A stretch of DNA of 64,000 nucleotides, taken from contig CAYMAZ010000012.1 in the NCBI GenBank assembly GCA_964388575.1, forward strand, positions 1-64,000, in the 5' to 3' direction. The notes beneath the pieces are model-generated. The model did no database searches. It was not told where the DNA came from and worked only from the letters and a program-made list of their open reading frames with translations. The position numbers were made by a program, and so were the translations under genes. This DNA is from CAYMAZ01 sp964388575 (GTDB lineage: Bacteria; Bacteroidota; Bacteroidia; Bacteroidales; DTU049). Position 1 is the stretch's first letter. Each line of letters opens with the position of its first letter. This document shows, piece by piece, positions 26,201 to 34,814 of this stretch.

Positions 26201-27535
26201 TTATTCATTCATTTTATGATCTGAATGAAATTGTTTTAACCTTTCTTCAAGTGCAGGAAATTGCTCTCTTGAAACCAGTGATACACAAGCCCTTAGGCCT
26301 TCAGTTCTTTCACTGCCTGTAATATCAAGAGTTATGGCGCTGATTCCGTAATATATCAGATTGGTAATCAGTTCATCTCCTCCCATGCCTGGATATGAAA
26401 TTGTGAAATAAAACCCGTCGGCAATTGGTTTATCCTCATCCTTATCATAAACAATCCGGAACCCGTTGTCGGTAAACAGCTTCTTCATGATTTTAGCTTT
26501 TTCTCCGTATTCTTTTGTTTCTTCAACAAAATTGAATTTGCCGTTATTGGCAGCATTCAAAATTGCAGCTACAGCATATTGGGCAGAATGGGATGTCCCG
26601 GAACTCAATGAATAAAGTGTGCCAAAGATCATTGCATTTCCAAATTGAGAAGAATTATAGTATCTCTTTAAATCAGGATAATCTTTTTTAAATAAACTGT
26701 TTGAAACCAGCATCATCCCGCATCGTTGCCCTGCATAACTGAAGGCTTTGGAGCTGCTGATAAATAAAATGTAATTGTCGCAATAATTGGAAACACTTGG
26801 CTGATAGGGTGGTTTTCCGGGAGTTGAAATATCAACCCTGAAATCCATGCCAAAATATGCAAGATCTTCGAGGACTACTACATCATATTTTGTTGCAAGT
26901 TCACCGATAGTCTTCAGTTCAGCCTCAGTAAAGCATATCCATGAAGGATTGTTGGGATTTGAATATAACAAACTGTGAAATCTGCCTGTGGACAAATATG
27001 ATTCAAGTTTTTCCCTGAGCAATTCTCCCCGGTAATTGTATACATCAAAGTGATCAAACTTTTCTCCGAGTACTCTGAGTTGCTGCTTGTGAACCGGGAA
27101 TCCCGGGTCAATAAACAATGCTTTATCTTTTTGTGTATTGGTTCGCCCCAGTGTCATAAATGCAGCAAAACTTCCCTGCATCGATCCAACAGTTGGCAAA
27201 CAGTTTTCTTCATCAACATCGATTCCGATGAAGTTTTTTGCAAAAAGACTGATTTCCTTTTTCAGTGGTTTGATTCCCTGAATATCAGGATATATTGCAG
27301 CTACACCACGCTTAAGTGCTTCAATTTCTGCTTCTGTGCCAATTGCCACAGGCGGTAATCCCGGAATTCCCATTTCCATGCGAATATATTTAAATCCGGT
27401 GGCTTCTTCAATTTTGTCTACCAGTTTTTTGATTTCCCGAATGCTTGCTGTACCAACACTTGAAAGGTTGCACTCTCTGATCTTCTCATTAACAATGTCG
27501 TAGTTTACAGGAGTTTTTCTCATAGTTAAATTCAT
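26201..27535 (-). CDS. PLP-dependent aminotransferase, class I/II
   Basis: 444 residues of fold-type I. The Schiff-base Lys lies in SSSKAFSYAGQRCG (about 258-271), with YSNPNNPSWICFTEAEL (the NPNNP motif, about 190-206) and LEDLAYFGMDF (PLP Asp and Tyr). Start ATG 27535; an internal Met four codons on (MRKTPVNYD) is an alternative. Close to aspartate/aromatic or MalY-like aminotransferases but the substrate is not determinable. It lies upstream of the 2-oxoacid oxidoreductase operon, so it may feed it 2-oxoacids. That link is inference from position only. Confidence 0.85.
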   Translation of the reverse strand: MNLTMRKTPVNYDIVNEKIRECNLSSVGTASIREIKKLVDKIEEATGFKYIRMEMGIPGLPPVAIGTEAEIEALKRGVAAIYPDIQGIKPLKKEISLFAKNFIGIDVDEENCLPTVGSMQGSFAAFMTLGRTNTQKDKALFIDPGFPVHKQQLRVLGEKFDHFDVYNYRGELLREKLESYLSTGRFHSLLYSNPNNPSWICFTEAELKTIGELATKYDVVVLEDLAYFGMDFRVDISTPGKPPYQPSVSNYCDNYILFISSSKAFSYAGQRCGMMLVSNSLFKKDYPDLKRYYNSSQFGNAMIFGTLYSLSSGTSHSAQYAVAAILNAANNGKFNFVEETKEYGEKAKIMKKLFTDNGFRIVYDKDEDKPIADGFYFTISYPGMGGDELITNLIYYGISAITLDITGSERTEGLRACVSLVSREQFPALEERLKQFHSDHKMNE

Positions 27536-27572
27536 ATTTATTTGACCATTTAATTGAAACTACAAAAAAAAG

Positions 27573-27604
27573 AAATTTTTACCAATTTTCCTAATAAATT
27601 GGTA
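27573..27604 (-). terminator. Putative terminator of the poly-gamma-glutamate operon
   Basis: TACCAATTT (27580-27588) and AAATTGGTA (27596-27604) form a perfect 9-bp stem with a 7-nt loop. On the minus strand a T-rich tract follows. It is 34 bases beyond the stop at 27638. It also lies about 45 bases upstream of the aminotransferase start, so an operator role is possible. Confidence 0.5.
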
Positions 27605-27637
27605 TACAAAATTTTATACTTTGTCAGGGAAAAACAA

Positions 27638-28900
27638 TTAATTTTTTATTTCCGGTTGATGCTTTAGGAAAAATTGTTTTTCAGCTGCTATCCCATTCAG
27701 ATAAATAACTCGAATGGCATATCTGCCAGGTTTGCGTTTTTCAGGATCTGTTGAAATTGAGCTGGTTATATGTTGCAAGGATTCAACATCACTGAGTCTG
27801 ATTGTTTTTCTGAAAAAGACCTTGCCTGCCGGACTGATCCAGTGAATAGACAATTCCCGTGTTGTATCAATTTGGGTTTTTGAAACATCAATGCTTACGT
27901 ACACTTTTTCATTTCTGGTAATGTAAAATTCATTTCCGTTTTCATTCCAAACATCCTGTTGGCGTTTGTTTTTGGTGTAAAACCTGATCGGAATGGGTCC
28001 GATATTTATCCATTTTATTTTCTGTCCCGTTTTGATTTCTTCAGGTTTGAGTGTGAACTGTCCACCTGCAATCAAATATCTGAAAAAATAGACATTGAGT
28101 TTGTATTGGCCGGGTTGTCGTTTTTCAGGCTTCAGTGAAAGTGAACTTTTTACAATGAAATCGTTATCTTCCTGTTTGAATGTTAAGAGTTTGTTGTATG
28201 TCACTTTGTCGTCTGGTCCGATCCATTCCATCCTGAATTTTAACTCGTCCTCATGGAAGAGAGGTTGTTGTTTAAAATCCACAATTGCTGTGACCCATCG
28301 TTTCTTCCCATTGAAAAAAATGCTGTCTGCACCGATTCTTTCCCCAGTCTGTTTGTCAATTTTTCTGCAAAACGTAATTTCAGCACCAAGTTTTTTTCTG
28401 AGAGAATCCACATAAACCGCTTCAGGGACAAGTGTGAATGCTTTTTCTGCAATTAATTCTCTGAAATAATACACTCTAAGAAGATAATTCCCGGTTTCAC
28501 GCATTGAAGTTCCTATGGAGCTAAGAAAAAAGTCAGATGTGTCAGAGGTACTGAGGGTTATTTGCTTTTTATACAAAACTCTCTGATTCGGGCTGATCCA
28601 TTCAATATGAAACAAGTGAGTGCCGCCGGAATTCGGATTGAGGTGATCAATAAGAATCATAGCATATACTCTTTGTTTTTCACCGATCGGTAAAAACTGA
28701 CCCTGCAAAACTGGTCTGCCGGTAAGAGAGCCTGCTCTGTTGCCAAGAATAATGTTCGTGTTAAAGTCTTCTGAATTTTTTGCCGGAAAAATATACGTTG
28801 AATCATTGTTGATGACTTGAGAATGATCTCTCGATGCGCAGCTGAGAAAAACAGATCCGCACACTACAATCAGAATCAAATTGTAAATGTTCGTCCTCAT
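27638..28900 (-). CDS. Lipoprotein with three tandem beta-domain repeats, last gene of the pgs operon
   Basis: 420 residues, lipoprotein signal GSVFLSCASRD (Cys about 21). The mature part holds three similar units of roughly 110-130 residues. Each has a pattern W-I-[SG]-P-x-x-[KR]-V...K, then SS-x-x-x...R-x-x-G-x-Y-x-x-x-V-[YI]-[FY] and a closing [IA]-A-x-x-x-F-[FT]-L. The units end near AEKAFTLVPE, AGGQFTLKPEE and AEKQFFLKHQPE. Probably an extracellular or periplasmic Ig-like protein. I do not recognise the family. Its start codon immediately follows the acyltransferase stop, so it belongs to the pgs transcription unit. Confidence 0.75.
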   Translation of the reverse strand: MRTNIYNLILIVVCGSVFLSCASRDHSQVINNDSTYIFPAKNSEDFNTNIILGNRAGSLTGRPVLQGQFLPIGEKQRVYAMILIDHLNPNSGGTHLFHIEWISPNQRVLYKKQITLSTSDTSDFFLSSIGTSMRETGNYLLRVYYFRELIAEKAFTLVPEAVYVDSLRKKLGAEITFCRKIDKQTGERIGADSIFFNGKKRWVTAIVDFKQQPLFHEDELKFRMEWIGPDDKVTYNKLLTFKQEDNDFIVKSSLSLKPEKRQPGQYKLNVYFFRYLIAGGQFTLKPEEIKTGQKIKWINIGPIPIRFYTKNKRQQDVWNENGNEFYITRNEKVYVSIDVSKTQIDTTRELSIHWISPAGKVFFRKTIRLSDVESLQHITSSISTDPEKRKPGRYAIRVIYLNGIAAEKQFFLKHQPEIKN

Positions 28901-30004
28901 TTATATCATTCTGATTAAGTAGTTTTTACTTCGAACTTTAACTCCATAAAACCATTTGGAAAGAGGCAACATGATGATCAGCAGGATTATGAATCCTACA
29001 AATGTGGCAGTAATTCCTCCTTCAAGATAACATATATTCATACGCTTTACGAAAACTCCAAGAATAGCAAGGTGAATACAGTAGAAAAAAAGTGGTACTT
29101 TTCCTGTTACACTGAAAAGATAAGTTGCTTTTGGCAGATATTTGTTAATGATGATGAATAAAGTAACACCTGCAACAACCAACCCGAAGAACCAGAGATT
29201 GTGAAACAAACTGGGAGGATATTTCTGATCAGCAAAAAAGGAATAACTGCCAAATCCTGAATATTCGAAAATGTTACCGTAGCCTCTGAAAAGCCTGATG
29301 ATCATTGCAATCGTTAAAGATCCAAAAGCAATGCTAAATCCGTAGAGTATTTTTTTTAGATCGGTATTCCAGATTTTAAACCAGAAGCCTGCCATGACAG
29401 ATCCAAGAATTGCAAGAGCAAACCACGGGATGACAGGGTACTTATTGAAATCGCCTGAAACAATAAATGTTTCCATGATGACAACTTCTGAAACAGAATT
29501 TCGATCATAGGGAATATGAATAAGAAAGGGATGGATCAGCAACAGCGCAAGAGCAATTACGAATCGCAGTTGCCAGGGAAAAGAAATAATGCCTACAAGC
29601 AGAATCATCGAAATGCCGATTGCAGCAATAATTCCGAGATGCCATGGGTTGAATTGAGCAAAACCACCCCATGAAGAATTTACAATTGTCATTTGTATAA
29701 AAACCAGAAACAATCCACGTTGTATAAAGTACCATTTTGCAGACCCTGGTTTCGTGCCTTTTTCAATATTTCGTGTATAAGATAGCCAAACCATTGCTCC
29801 TGCCATGATCAGAAAGCCGGGAGCACAAATATAGCCTGCATATCTCAACGCAAACTGTCCCCATGAAGGAAATAAAGGATCAAAAGGGTCGAGTTGCTTC
29901 CAGTATGAATTCAGATAATAGGAGCAGTGTCCCAAAAGCATCATGATACCGATAAAACCACGAAACTGGTCAATATAGTCAAAACGCTTTTTTACCTCTG
30001 TCAT
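28901..30004 (-). CDS. Membrane acyltransferase-like protein (HGSNAT/OpgC-type)
   Basis: 367 residues, about ten transmembrane segments. The N-terminus FDYIDQFRGFIGIMMLLGHCSYYL follows the R-x-x-x-x-D-x-x-RG...H pattern of membrane O-acyltransferases (heparan-glucosaminide acetyltransferase/OpgC/acyltransferase-3 group). Such enzymes move acetyl or other acyl groups across the inner membrane onto glycans or polymers. Lying 11 bases after the LVIVD lipoprotein and abutting the last gene, it may modify the polymer made by pgsBC. That role is inference; no member known to me acts on polyglutamate. Confidence 0.72.
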   Translation of the reverse strand: MTEVKKRFDYIDQFRGFIGIMMLLGHCSYYLNSYWKQLDPFDPLFPSWGQFALRYAGYICAPGFLIMAGAMVWLSYTRNIEKGTKPGSAKWYFIQRGLFLVFIQMTIVNSSWGGFAQFNPWHLGIIAAIGISMILLVGIISFPWQLRFVIALALLLIHPFLIHIPYDRNSVSEVVIMETFIVSGDFNKYPVIPWFALAILGSVMAGFWFKIWNTDLKKILYGFSIAFGSLTIAMIIRLFRGYGNIFEYSGFGSYSFFADQKYPPSLFHNLWFFGLVVAGVTLFIIINKYLPKATYLFSVTGKVPLFFYCIHLAILGVFVKRMNICYLEGGITATFVGFIILLIIMLPLSKWFYGVKVRSKNYLIRMI

Positions 30005-30015
30005 TAGAGTCTTAC

Positions 30016-31020
30016 TTAATCAGGGATGGAGATGATGATTAGTCCGTCATTTGTATCTGCAACGTAAATATATTTTTCATTCATATCAAATCCCATCGAC
30101 TGATTCATGAATAATCTGCCTTTTGCCACCGGATTTGAAACATCTGTAATGTCTACAATATGGAATCCGCCTCGTTGTGATGAAAGATACACAGTGTTGC
30201 CTTTGCAGATCATATCATATGCTGAACCGCCTGAGTTATATGTTGCTTTTGTTTTTACATGGTTCAGATCAGAATAATCAATGATCAGCATGCCGGCAGA
30301 ACCAGCAGCGACAAGTGCAACCTCCTTGTCCTCATTCAGAATAACAGCTTCTGCGTATCCTGGTGTGTCATGCCAGGCAAGAAGAGGATAAGCCCCGTAT
30401 CCGTCATCAAATACAGAAATGTCATAAATGCTGATCCCCATTTCTCCACACGCAACAAACATCAGAGTTTTATCTGAGTTTACTGCAACACCGTTTGCAT
30501 ATCCGTTGGTTATAATGTTCCCTCTGATGTCAGGAAAACCCGGAACACTCAGTTCTGCAATATTGACACCCTGTTCACTGATTGAACAATACATATAGTT
30601 TCCGTCTATCAGAGCATCTTTGGCAGGCTTCATGTTCAAATTTGATGCTGTGACTGCAGGGTGATACGGATCACTGATATCTGCAACTGTATAGCCAAAT
30701 GTGCCTGCTGATAAGTAAACAAACTGATCTTTTCTGGCAATTCTTCTGGAATATCCACGAACATTTTCTGTTGTAACAGATACAATCTTCGGATCCAGAG
30801 GATCTTTCACATTCACAACCAGTAAACCACCCTCACCTTGTGCAATGAAACAAAGTGTATCCATCAAAGTGACATCCTGTGCATTGGCAGGAGTCTTAAA
30901 ATCATTGATAATGGTATACCCTCCGGATGTATAAAAAGATTCTGGATCATTTGGTTTTCCGCAACCTGCTGTAAGGATGACTGCGATCAGTATCATTGGA
31001 AAAAATCGTATTATTTTCAT
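30016..31020 (-). CDS. LVIVD-repeat beta-propeller lipoprotein
   Basis: 334 residues, lipoprotein signal VILTAGCGKPND (Cys about 20). Repeats of about 45 residues end in patterns such as GGLLVVNVKDPLDPKIV, GYTVADISDPYHPAV, GISIYDISVF and GGFHIVDITDVSNPVAKG, the LVIVD repeat, which folds as a propeller. Usually surface or periplasmic and of unknown activity; may bind a polymer or partner protein. Embedded in the pgs operon, 28 bases after the outer-membrane barrel gene. Confidence 0.8.
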   Translation of the reverse strand: MKIIRFFPMILIAVILTAGCGKPNDPESFYTSGGYTIINDFKTPANAQDVTLMDTLCFIAQGEGGLLVVNVKDPLDPKIVSVTTENVRGYSRRIARKDQFVYLSAGTFGYTVADISDPYHPAVTASNLNMKPAKDALIDGNYMYCSISEQGVNIAELSVPGFPDIRGNIITNGYANGVAVNSDKTLMFVACGEMGISIYDISVFDDGYGAYPLLAWHDTPGYAEAVILNEDKEVALVAAGSAGMLIIDYSDLNHVKTKATYNSGGSAYDMICKGNTVYLSSQRGGFHIVDITDVSNPVAKGRLFMNQSMGFDMNEKYIYVADTNDGLIIISIPD

Positions 31021-31048
31021 TGTTTGAGGTTTTATGTTTAATCCAAAG

Positions 31049-32209
31049 TTAATATTTAAGATTATAATTATATATCAGAGAAAACCCGATTTGATTTTGA
31101 TTGTAATCTTTTTCAAGAGAAATATATTCGCTGTTAATTTCTGATCTTGAATTTGTTCGGCGACCAAGAAAATTATAAAATACTGCTACATTGATAGATT
31201 TGTTTATTCTGACTCTGTAGAATGCAGAAAAACGGTAGTTGTTATCAATTCTTCCTGTATGCAGAGGATCAATCTCAATATACCGTGTTGAAGTGAAATT
31301 CCTTTGGGCATAAGATCCGCTGAATGTCAGGCTGTGATTCAGTTTAAAAAATGAAGGCATTGCCCAGCGAATGGAAGCATAAAAATTTTGGTCATAATAT
31401 GTTGCATCAGCATCGTCTGAAATTTCTTTCGTTTCAAACAATTCGTCATATCCCCTGGCATCTGAAAAGGTATACTTGTATGCCGCCTGAAATCGGATTT
31501 TTTTTGAAAGGGGCCGCAGCAGGCGGATCTCTCCGGCAAAGTCGTCAGAATCGTATTCGATGTAATGAACATTGTAAAAATACCTTGCGTAACTTAATGA
31601 TAATCTGATCCCTGTGTTTTTGAGAACAGAATGTTGAGCGGATAAGTCATAACTTTCTTTTGCAAATGACATAGGCACAAAAGTTTCTGAAACATACCCA
31701 AGAAAATTCACATGATCTTCGTCTCTGAAATGACGGATGTAAAAATCTGGGATAAAACTGTAGGAAATGCTGATAGCTCCTTTTTTACTGTACTCCTGAT
31801 CAATACCGAATGCATAGTAACTCCATGACTTAATGCCGTTGTTCACATAAAAACTTCTGTTCAGGTCTAGCTGTAGAGATGTTGTCAGTTTTTTTACAAG
31901 TTTTTGTTCAGCACTGATTTTTAATGAAGGTCTTGAAATAATATCATCATAGGTATTGATATGAAAACGACCTTCATCTTCTCGGTTCATGAATCGCTGA
32001 AGATATTTTTCAGAGTATTTCAGGATATTATCATCATACATGGTACGTGCCTCGAAATTTACAGAAATATCTGGTTTGAATTTGAATTTCTTTTTTGAGT
32101 TCTTTCCTGTTGAGCCTGTTTGACCGGATGCAATTTGTGTTGCAAGGCACATTGTCAGAAAAATCATTAAATAATTTCTGATAATCAAGCTCAGGTTAAA
32201 CTTCTTCAT
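31049..32209 (-). CDS. Outer-membrane beta-barrel protein of the pgs operon
   Basis: 386 residues with a signal peptide ending about ATQIASGQ (residue 30), a lysine-rich linker (GKNSKKKFKFK), then alternating amphipathic strands rich in Tyr, Phe, Arg and Asp (for example YNFLGRRTNSRSE, SISYSFIPDFYIR), and a C-terminal strand ending LIYNYNLKY. This is the profile of an outer-membrane barrel. I cannot place the family. Within the pgs operon it is the best candidate for an outer-membrane exit or anchoring pore, which a Gram-negative polyglutamate system would need. Confidence 0.68.
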   Translation of the reverse strand: MKKFNLSLIIRNYLMIFLTMCLATQIASGQTGSTGKNSKKKFKFKPDISVNFEARTMYDDNILKYSEKYLQRFMNREDEGRFHINTYDDIISRPSLKISAEQKLVKKLTTSLQLDLNRSFYVNNGIKSWSYYAFGIDQEYSKKGAISISYSFIPDFYIRHFRDEDHVNFLGYVSETFVPMSFAKESYDLSAQHSVLKNTGIRLSLSYARYFYNVHYIEYDSDDFAGEIRLLRPLSKKIRFQAAYKYTFSDARGYDELFETKEISDDADATYYDQNFYASIRWAMPSFFKLNHSLTFSGSYAQRNFTSTRYIEIDPLHTGRIDNNYRFSAFYRVRINKSINVAVFYNFLGRRTNSRSEINSEYISLEKDYNQNQIGFSLIYNYNLKY

Positions 32210-32239
32210 CTTTGTCAGAATTTGATGGGTGTTATTTTT

Positions 32240-33151
32240 TTACCTTGATGCATTTTTAACATCCTTTTTCAGGATCATCGTCCTGCCTAAAATAGTCTTT
32301 TTATCTTTGTCGAGAAGAAATATCTCATATGTCTGTTTACCTGCCGGTACGTCAATCACAAATTCACTGGCTTTACCGGGAACAAGTTCGCTGCTGTTTT
32401 TGTATGCGGCCACTTCAGAACGTTTGTTGCTCATCTGATATGTGTTGATGACTTTCCCGTTATTGACAACCTGTAACCTGTAATTAACTGTTCCGCGCAT
32501 CTGATGTGTAAACTCAATTCGTGTAAATATTCGCAATTGTGTTGGGCCAATGACTTCTACCTTGAGTGGCTGTTCCCCGGAAAATCTGTAATATGTAACA
32601 ACGGATTCATTGGAATAAAGATCTACAATGTCAATACTTTGAACAGGAGTGAATGTAATCCACTCTTTCTTTTTTTCTTTCAGAGGGTTAAAAAGATAGC
32701 GGACAACAACCCCGGTCTTACTTTCTGATAATTTGAATGAGATGGTGTTATCACCCCTTGGTAGGATGATTTCAAATGTTTGAAGTTGTCCAGGAATACC
32801 TTTTAACTCTGTAAAACTTGCCTGAGCTGAACGTTCTGTGGATGTAACTTTCAGACTTTGAATTTCACCACCGTTCAGGGAATAATTGATTCCAAATGAA
32901 ACTTTACGCTCCTGGCCAGGCAAAAAATGTGCACGTGTGAGTAATCTAAGCTTTCCCGGTCCCTGAGCAAAAATAAGTGATTCTTTCTCAGAACTAAGCT
33001 GGTAATACATTCTAATTTTGTTTGAAATTACAATAGGGGCTTCCTGCCTGAATCTGGTGGGTTTCAAAACTTTGGTCTCTCCGGTTTTCTGAGAGAAAAC
33101 GTAAAAGGGAAATAAAAGAACGATAACCCAGAAAATGTAAAATCTTCTCAT
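32240..33151 (-). CDS. Exported protein with two internal beta repeats, pgs operon
   Basis: 303 residues, signal peptide (FYVFSQ, about 21). The mature part is an internal duplication: unit one (about 48-145) and unit two (about 185-285) share YY-x-[LF]-S, then GP-x-x-LR-[LI]-[LF]-TR-x-x-F, a V-x-x-x-x-x-Y-x-L-x-x-x-N-G-x block, a RSA/RSE...A segment, PG-x-x-x-x-F-x-I and a closing LP/VP-x-G-x-x-T/Y. No named domain recognised. Likely periplasmic; its place between pgsW and the barrel gene suggests polymer handling or assembly, which is inference. Confidence 0.7.
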   Translation of the reverse strand: MRRFYIFWVIVLLFPFYVFSQKTGETKVLKPTRFRQEAPIVISNKIRMYYQLSSEKESLIFAQGPGKLRLLTRAHFLPGQERKVSFGINYSLNGGEIQSLKVTSTERSAQASFTELKGIPGQLQTFEIILPRGDNTISFKLSESKTGVVVRYLFNPLKEKKKEWITFTPVQSIDIVDLYSNESVVTYYRFSGEQPLKVEVIGPTQLRIFTRIEFTHQMRGTVNYRLQVVNNGKVINTYQMSNKRSEVAAYKNSSELVPGKASEFVIDVPAGKQTYEIFLLDKDKKTILGRTMILKKDVKNASR

Positions 33152-33195
33152 TGAATCAATTTTGGCTGTAAATTTACATTTATTCTGATTAGAAA

Positions 33196-34350
33196 TTACA
33201 ACTCGTGAACAAAATCATTGTTTTCTGATGTTGCTGTCAGTTGATGAATGGTAATTGTTTGCGATCCGAGTTTATGATATTTCCTTTCTCCTTTATATAT
33301 AAGAATTATCAGAACAACAAGGATGAGTGTCACAATATATGTTGTTGTCAGATTGTATCTCTCATTTGTGAATACCCCTCCGGAACCTGGGGGAGGCATT
33401 GGTACAGGACTCACAGGCATGTTGTGTTCAGTTAATATATCTTTAATGTTCATCAGTTGAATAACCGGAATTCCTTTTGCTCCCATTTGAACGATGACGC
33501 CACGTATTGGATAATTATGCATAATCATATTGGTGGTTAACCCCGAAGGTATCAATTCACTATTGACAGTATGTCCGAGACTTGCAATTCCTCCTCCGAC
33601 ATTGATATAAGCTCTGATGGGCTTGCCATCCGTTTCTTCAGAAAAAATGTCCATTCTTTTCTCAATATTTTTCTGCAGATTATCTTCGTTAATCAACCTG
33701 ACATTGTTTCTGTCAATGGCATTCAGAATAAGCATTCTCCCTTCAGGACTCAGTCCGCGTCCGATATCAGAACCTCCGCCGATGGATGCTGCTACTGACC
33801 GCGTGCTGAATATTTCTGCTTCACATAAGATATTTTCCATATCAAGCCATGTGAAAAACGGGTCGTTGGCACCGTAGTCCGATGCTCCTACAGAACTGAT
33901 GATGACAGGTTTGGTTTTTAATACTTCAAGTGCAGCAATAACTGAAATATTCAGAGCCGGAAATGAGCCGGTCATCCCAACCGCCACATAATCACCTTCC
34001 CGGACCCCTGCATCTTTAAGATATTGTACAATGATTGCTGCGATGTTGGGGTTTGTTGAGGATAGCTTTGATTCAATGTTGCCGCGGTCTGTTGTGATCA
34101 GGGTTGACTCTTGACCAATAAGTGCTGTCTCATTAGGGTCATTAATGTTGTCTATAAAAATACATTCTTCCAGACGGTGCTGTTTCAGATATTCTGCTGC
34201 CCGTTGAGAAAGCTTTGCTGCTTCAAGCTTTTCATTGTACCAATCCTGTTTGACATTCGTAATACTGTTTTCAACGAGTAGGAGTGACATAAGAGAAACC
34301 GCTGACAATAAACCCAACACCAGATTTGATTTTGCTCTTAATTTATTCAT
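33196..34350 (-). CDS. pgsW: Poly-gamma-glutamate system protein PgsW
   Basis: 384 residues with an N-terminal membrane anchor (about 8-30) and a C-terminal helix (about 333-357). The soluble part between contains VGMTGSFPALNISVIAAL, ISSVGASDYGANDPFFTWLDME and VGGGIASLGHT, which I associate with the poly-gamma-glutamate system family found next to pgsB and pgsC. Biochemical role is not established. It follows pgsC by 11 bases, with pgsC-pgsB overlapping, so the three form a conserved block. There is no pgsA/capA-like gene in the operon. Confidence 0.85.
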   Translation of the reverse strand: MNKLRAKSNLVLGLLSAVSLMSLLLVENSITNVKQDWYNEKLEAAKLSQRAAEYLKQHRLEECIFIDNINDPNETALIGQESTLITTDRGNIESKLSSTNPNIAAIIVQYLKDAGVREGDYVAVGMTGSFPALNISVIAALEVLKTKPVIISSVGASDYGANDPFFTWLDMENILCEAEIFSTRSVAASIGGGSDIGRGLSPEGRMLILNAIDRNNVRLINEDNLQKNIEKRMDIFSEETDGKPIRAYINVGGGIASLGHTVNSELIPSGLTTNMIMHNYPIRGVIVQMGAKGIPVIQLMNIKDILTEHNMPVSPVPMPPPGSGGVFTNERYNLTTTYIVTLILVVLIILIYKGERKYHKLGSQTITIHQLTATSENNDFVHEL

Positions 34351-34361
34351 GGACTTGTGTT

Positions 34362-34814
34362 TTATTTTGGAAGCAGGGATCCCGCAAAAAGAATGATGAC
34401 AAATAATCTGACTAGCACAGAGGAAACAAAAATGACACTAATCGTCTTAAACACTCCCTGTTTCCCAAACCAGTGTGCAATCAGACCCGGGATTACCCAT
34501 CCAACAGCTTCGAGTTTAACACTGCTGGAGCCTACTTCAAAAGACAGAAACTGCCTTGAAAAGATCGCTAGCAGACAACCAATCAACAGACAAATGACCA
34601 TTTGCCTTCTTCCATAAATTAACGCATATTTTTCTAGTACTCTGACAATGAGAAAAGTCAGAAGACTGATGAGAAGTATGCCAAGGAGTTTTTCAGGATT
34701 TGTAAGCTGGAGTGCAATATATCCCGGAACAACAATTCCGCCTGCAGCCAGCCCGAATACCTCATACGAGAGTAAACTCAAGATTAATCCCAGTGTAATT
34801 GCAATTTCTATCAT
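34362..34814 (-). CDS. pgsC: Poly-gamma-glutamate biosynthesis protein PgsC/CapC
   Basis: 150 residues, four to five hydrophobic helices, matching the small membrane partner of CapB/PgsB. LSYEVFGLAAGGIVVPGYIALQ near the N-terminus is the characteristic PgsC segment. With PgsB it forms the membrane-bound synthase that polymerises glutamate by gamma-linkages. Its start overlaps the pgsB stop by 4 bases (ATGA), and pgsW follows 11 bases downstream. Confidence 0.9.
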   Translation of the reverse strand: MIEIAITLGLILSLLSYEVFGLAAGGIVVPGYIALQLTNPEKLLGILLISLLTFLIVRVLEKYALIYGRRQMVICLLIGCLLAIFSRQFLSFEVGSSSVKLEAVGWVIPGLIAHWFGKQGVFKTISVIFVSSVLVRLFVIILFAGSLLPK

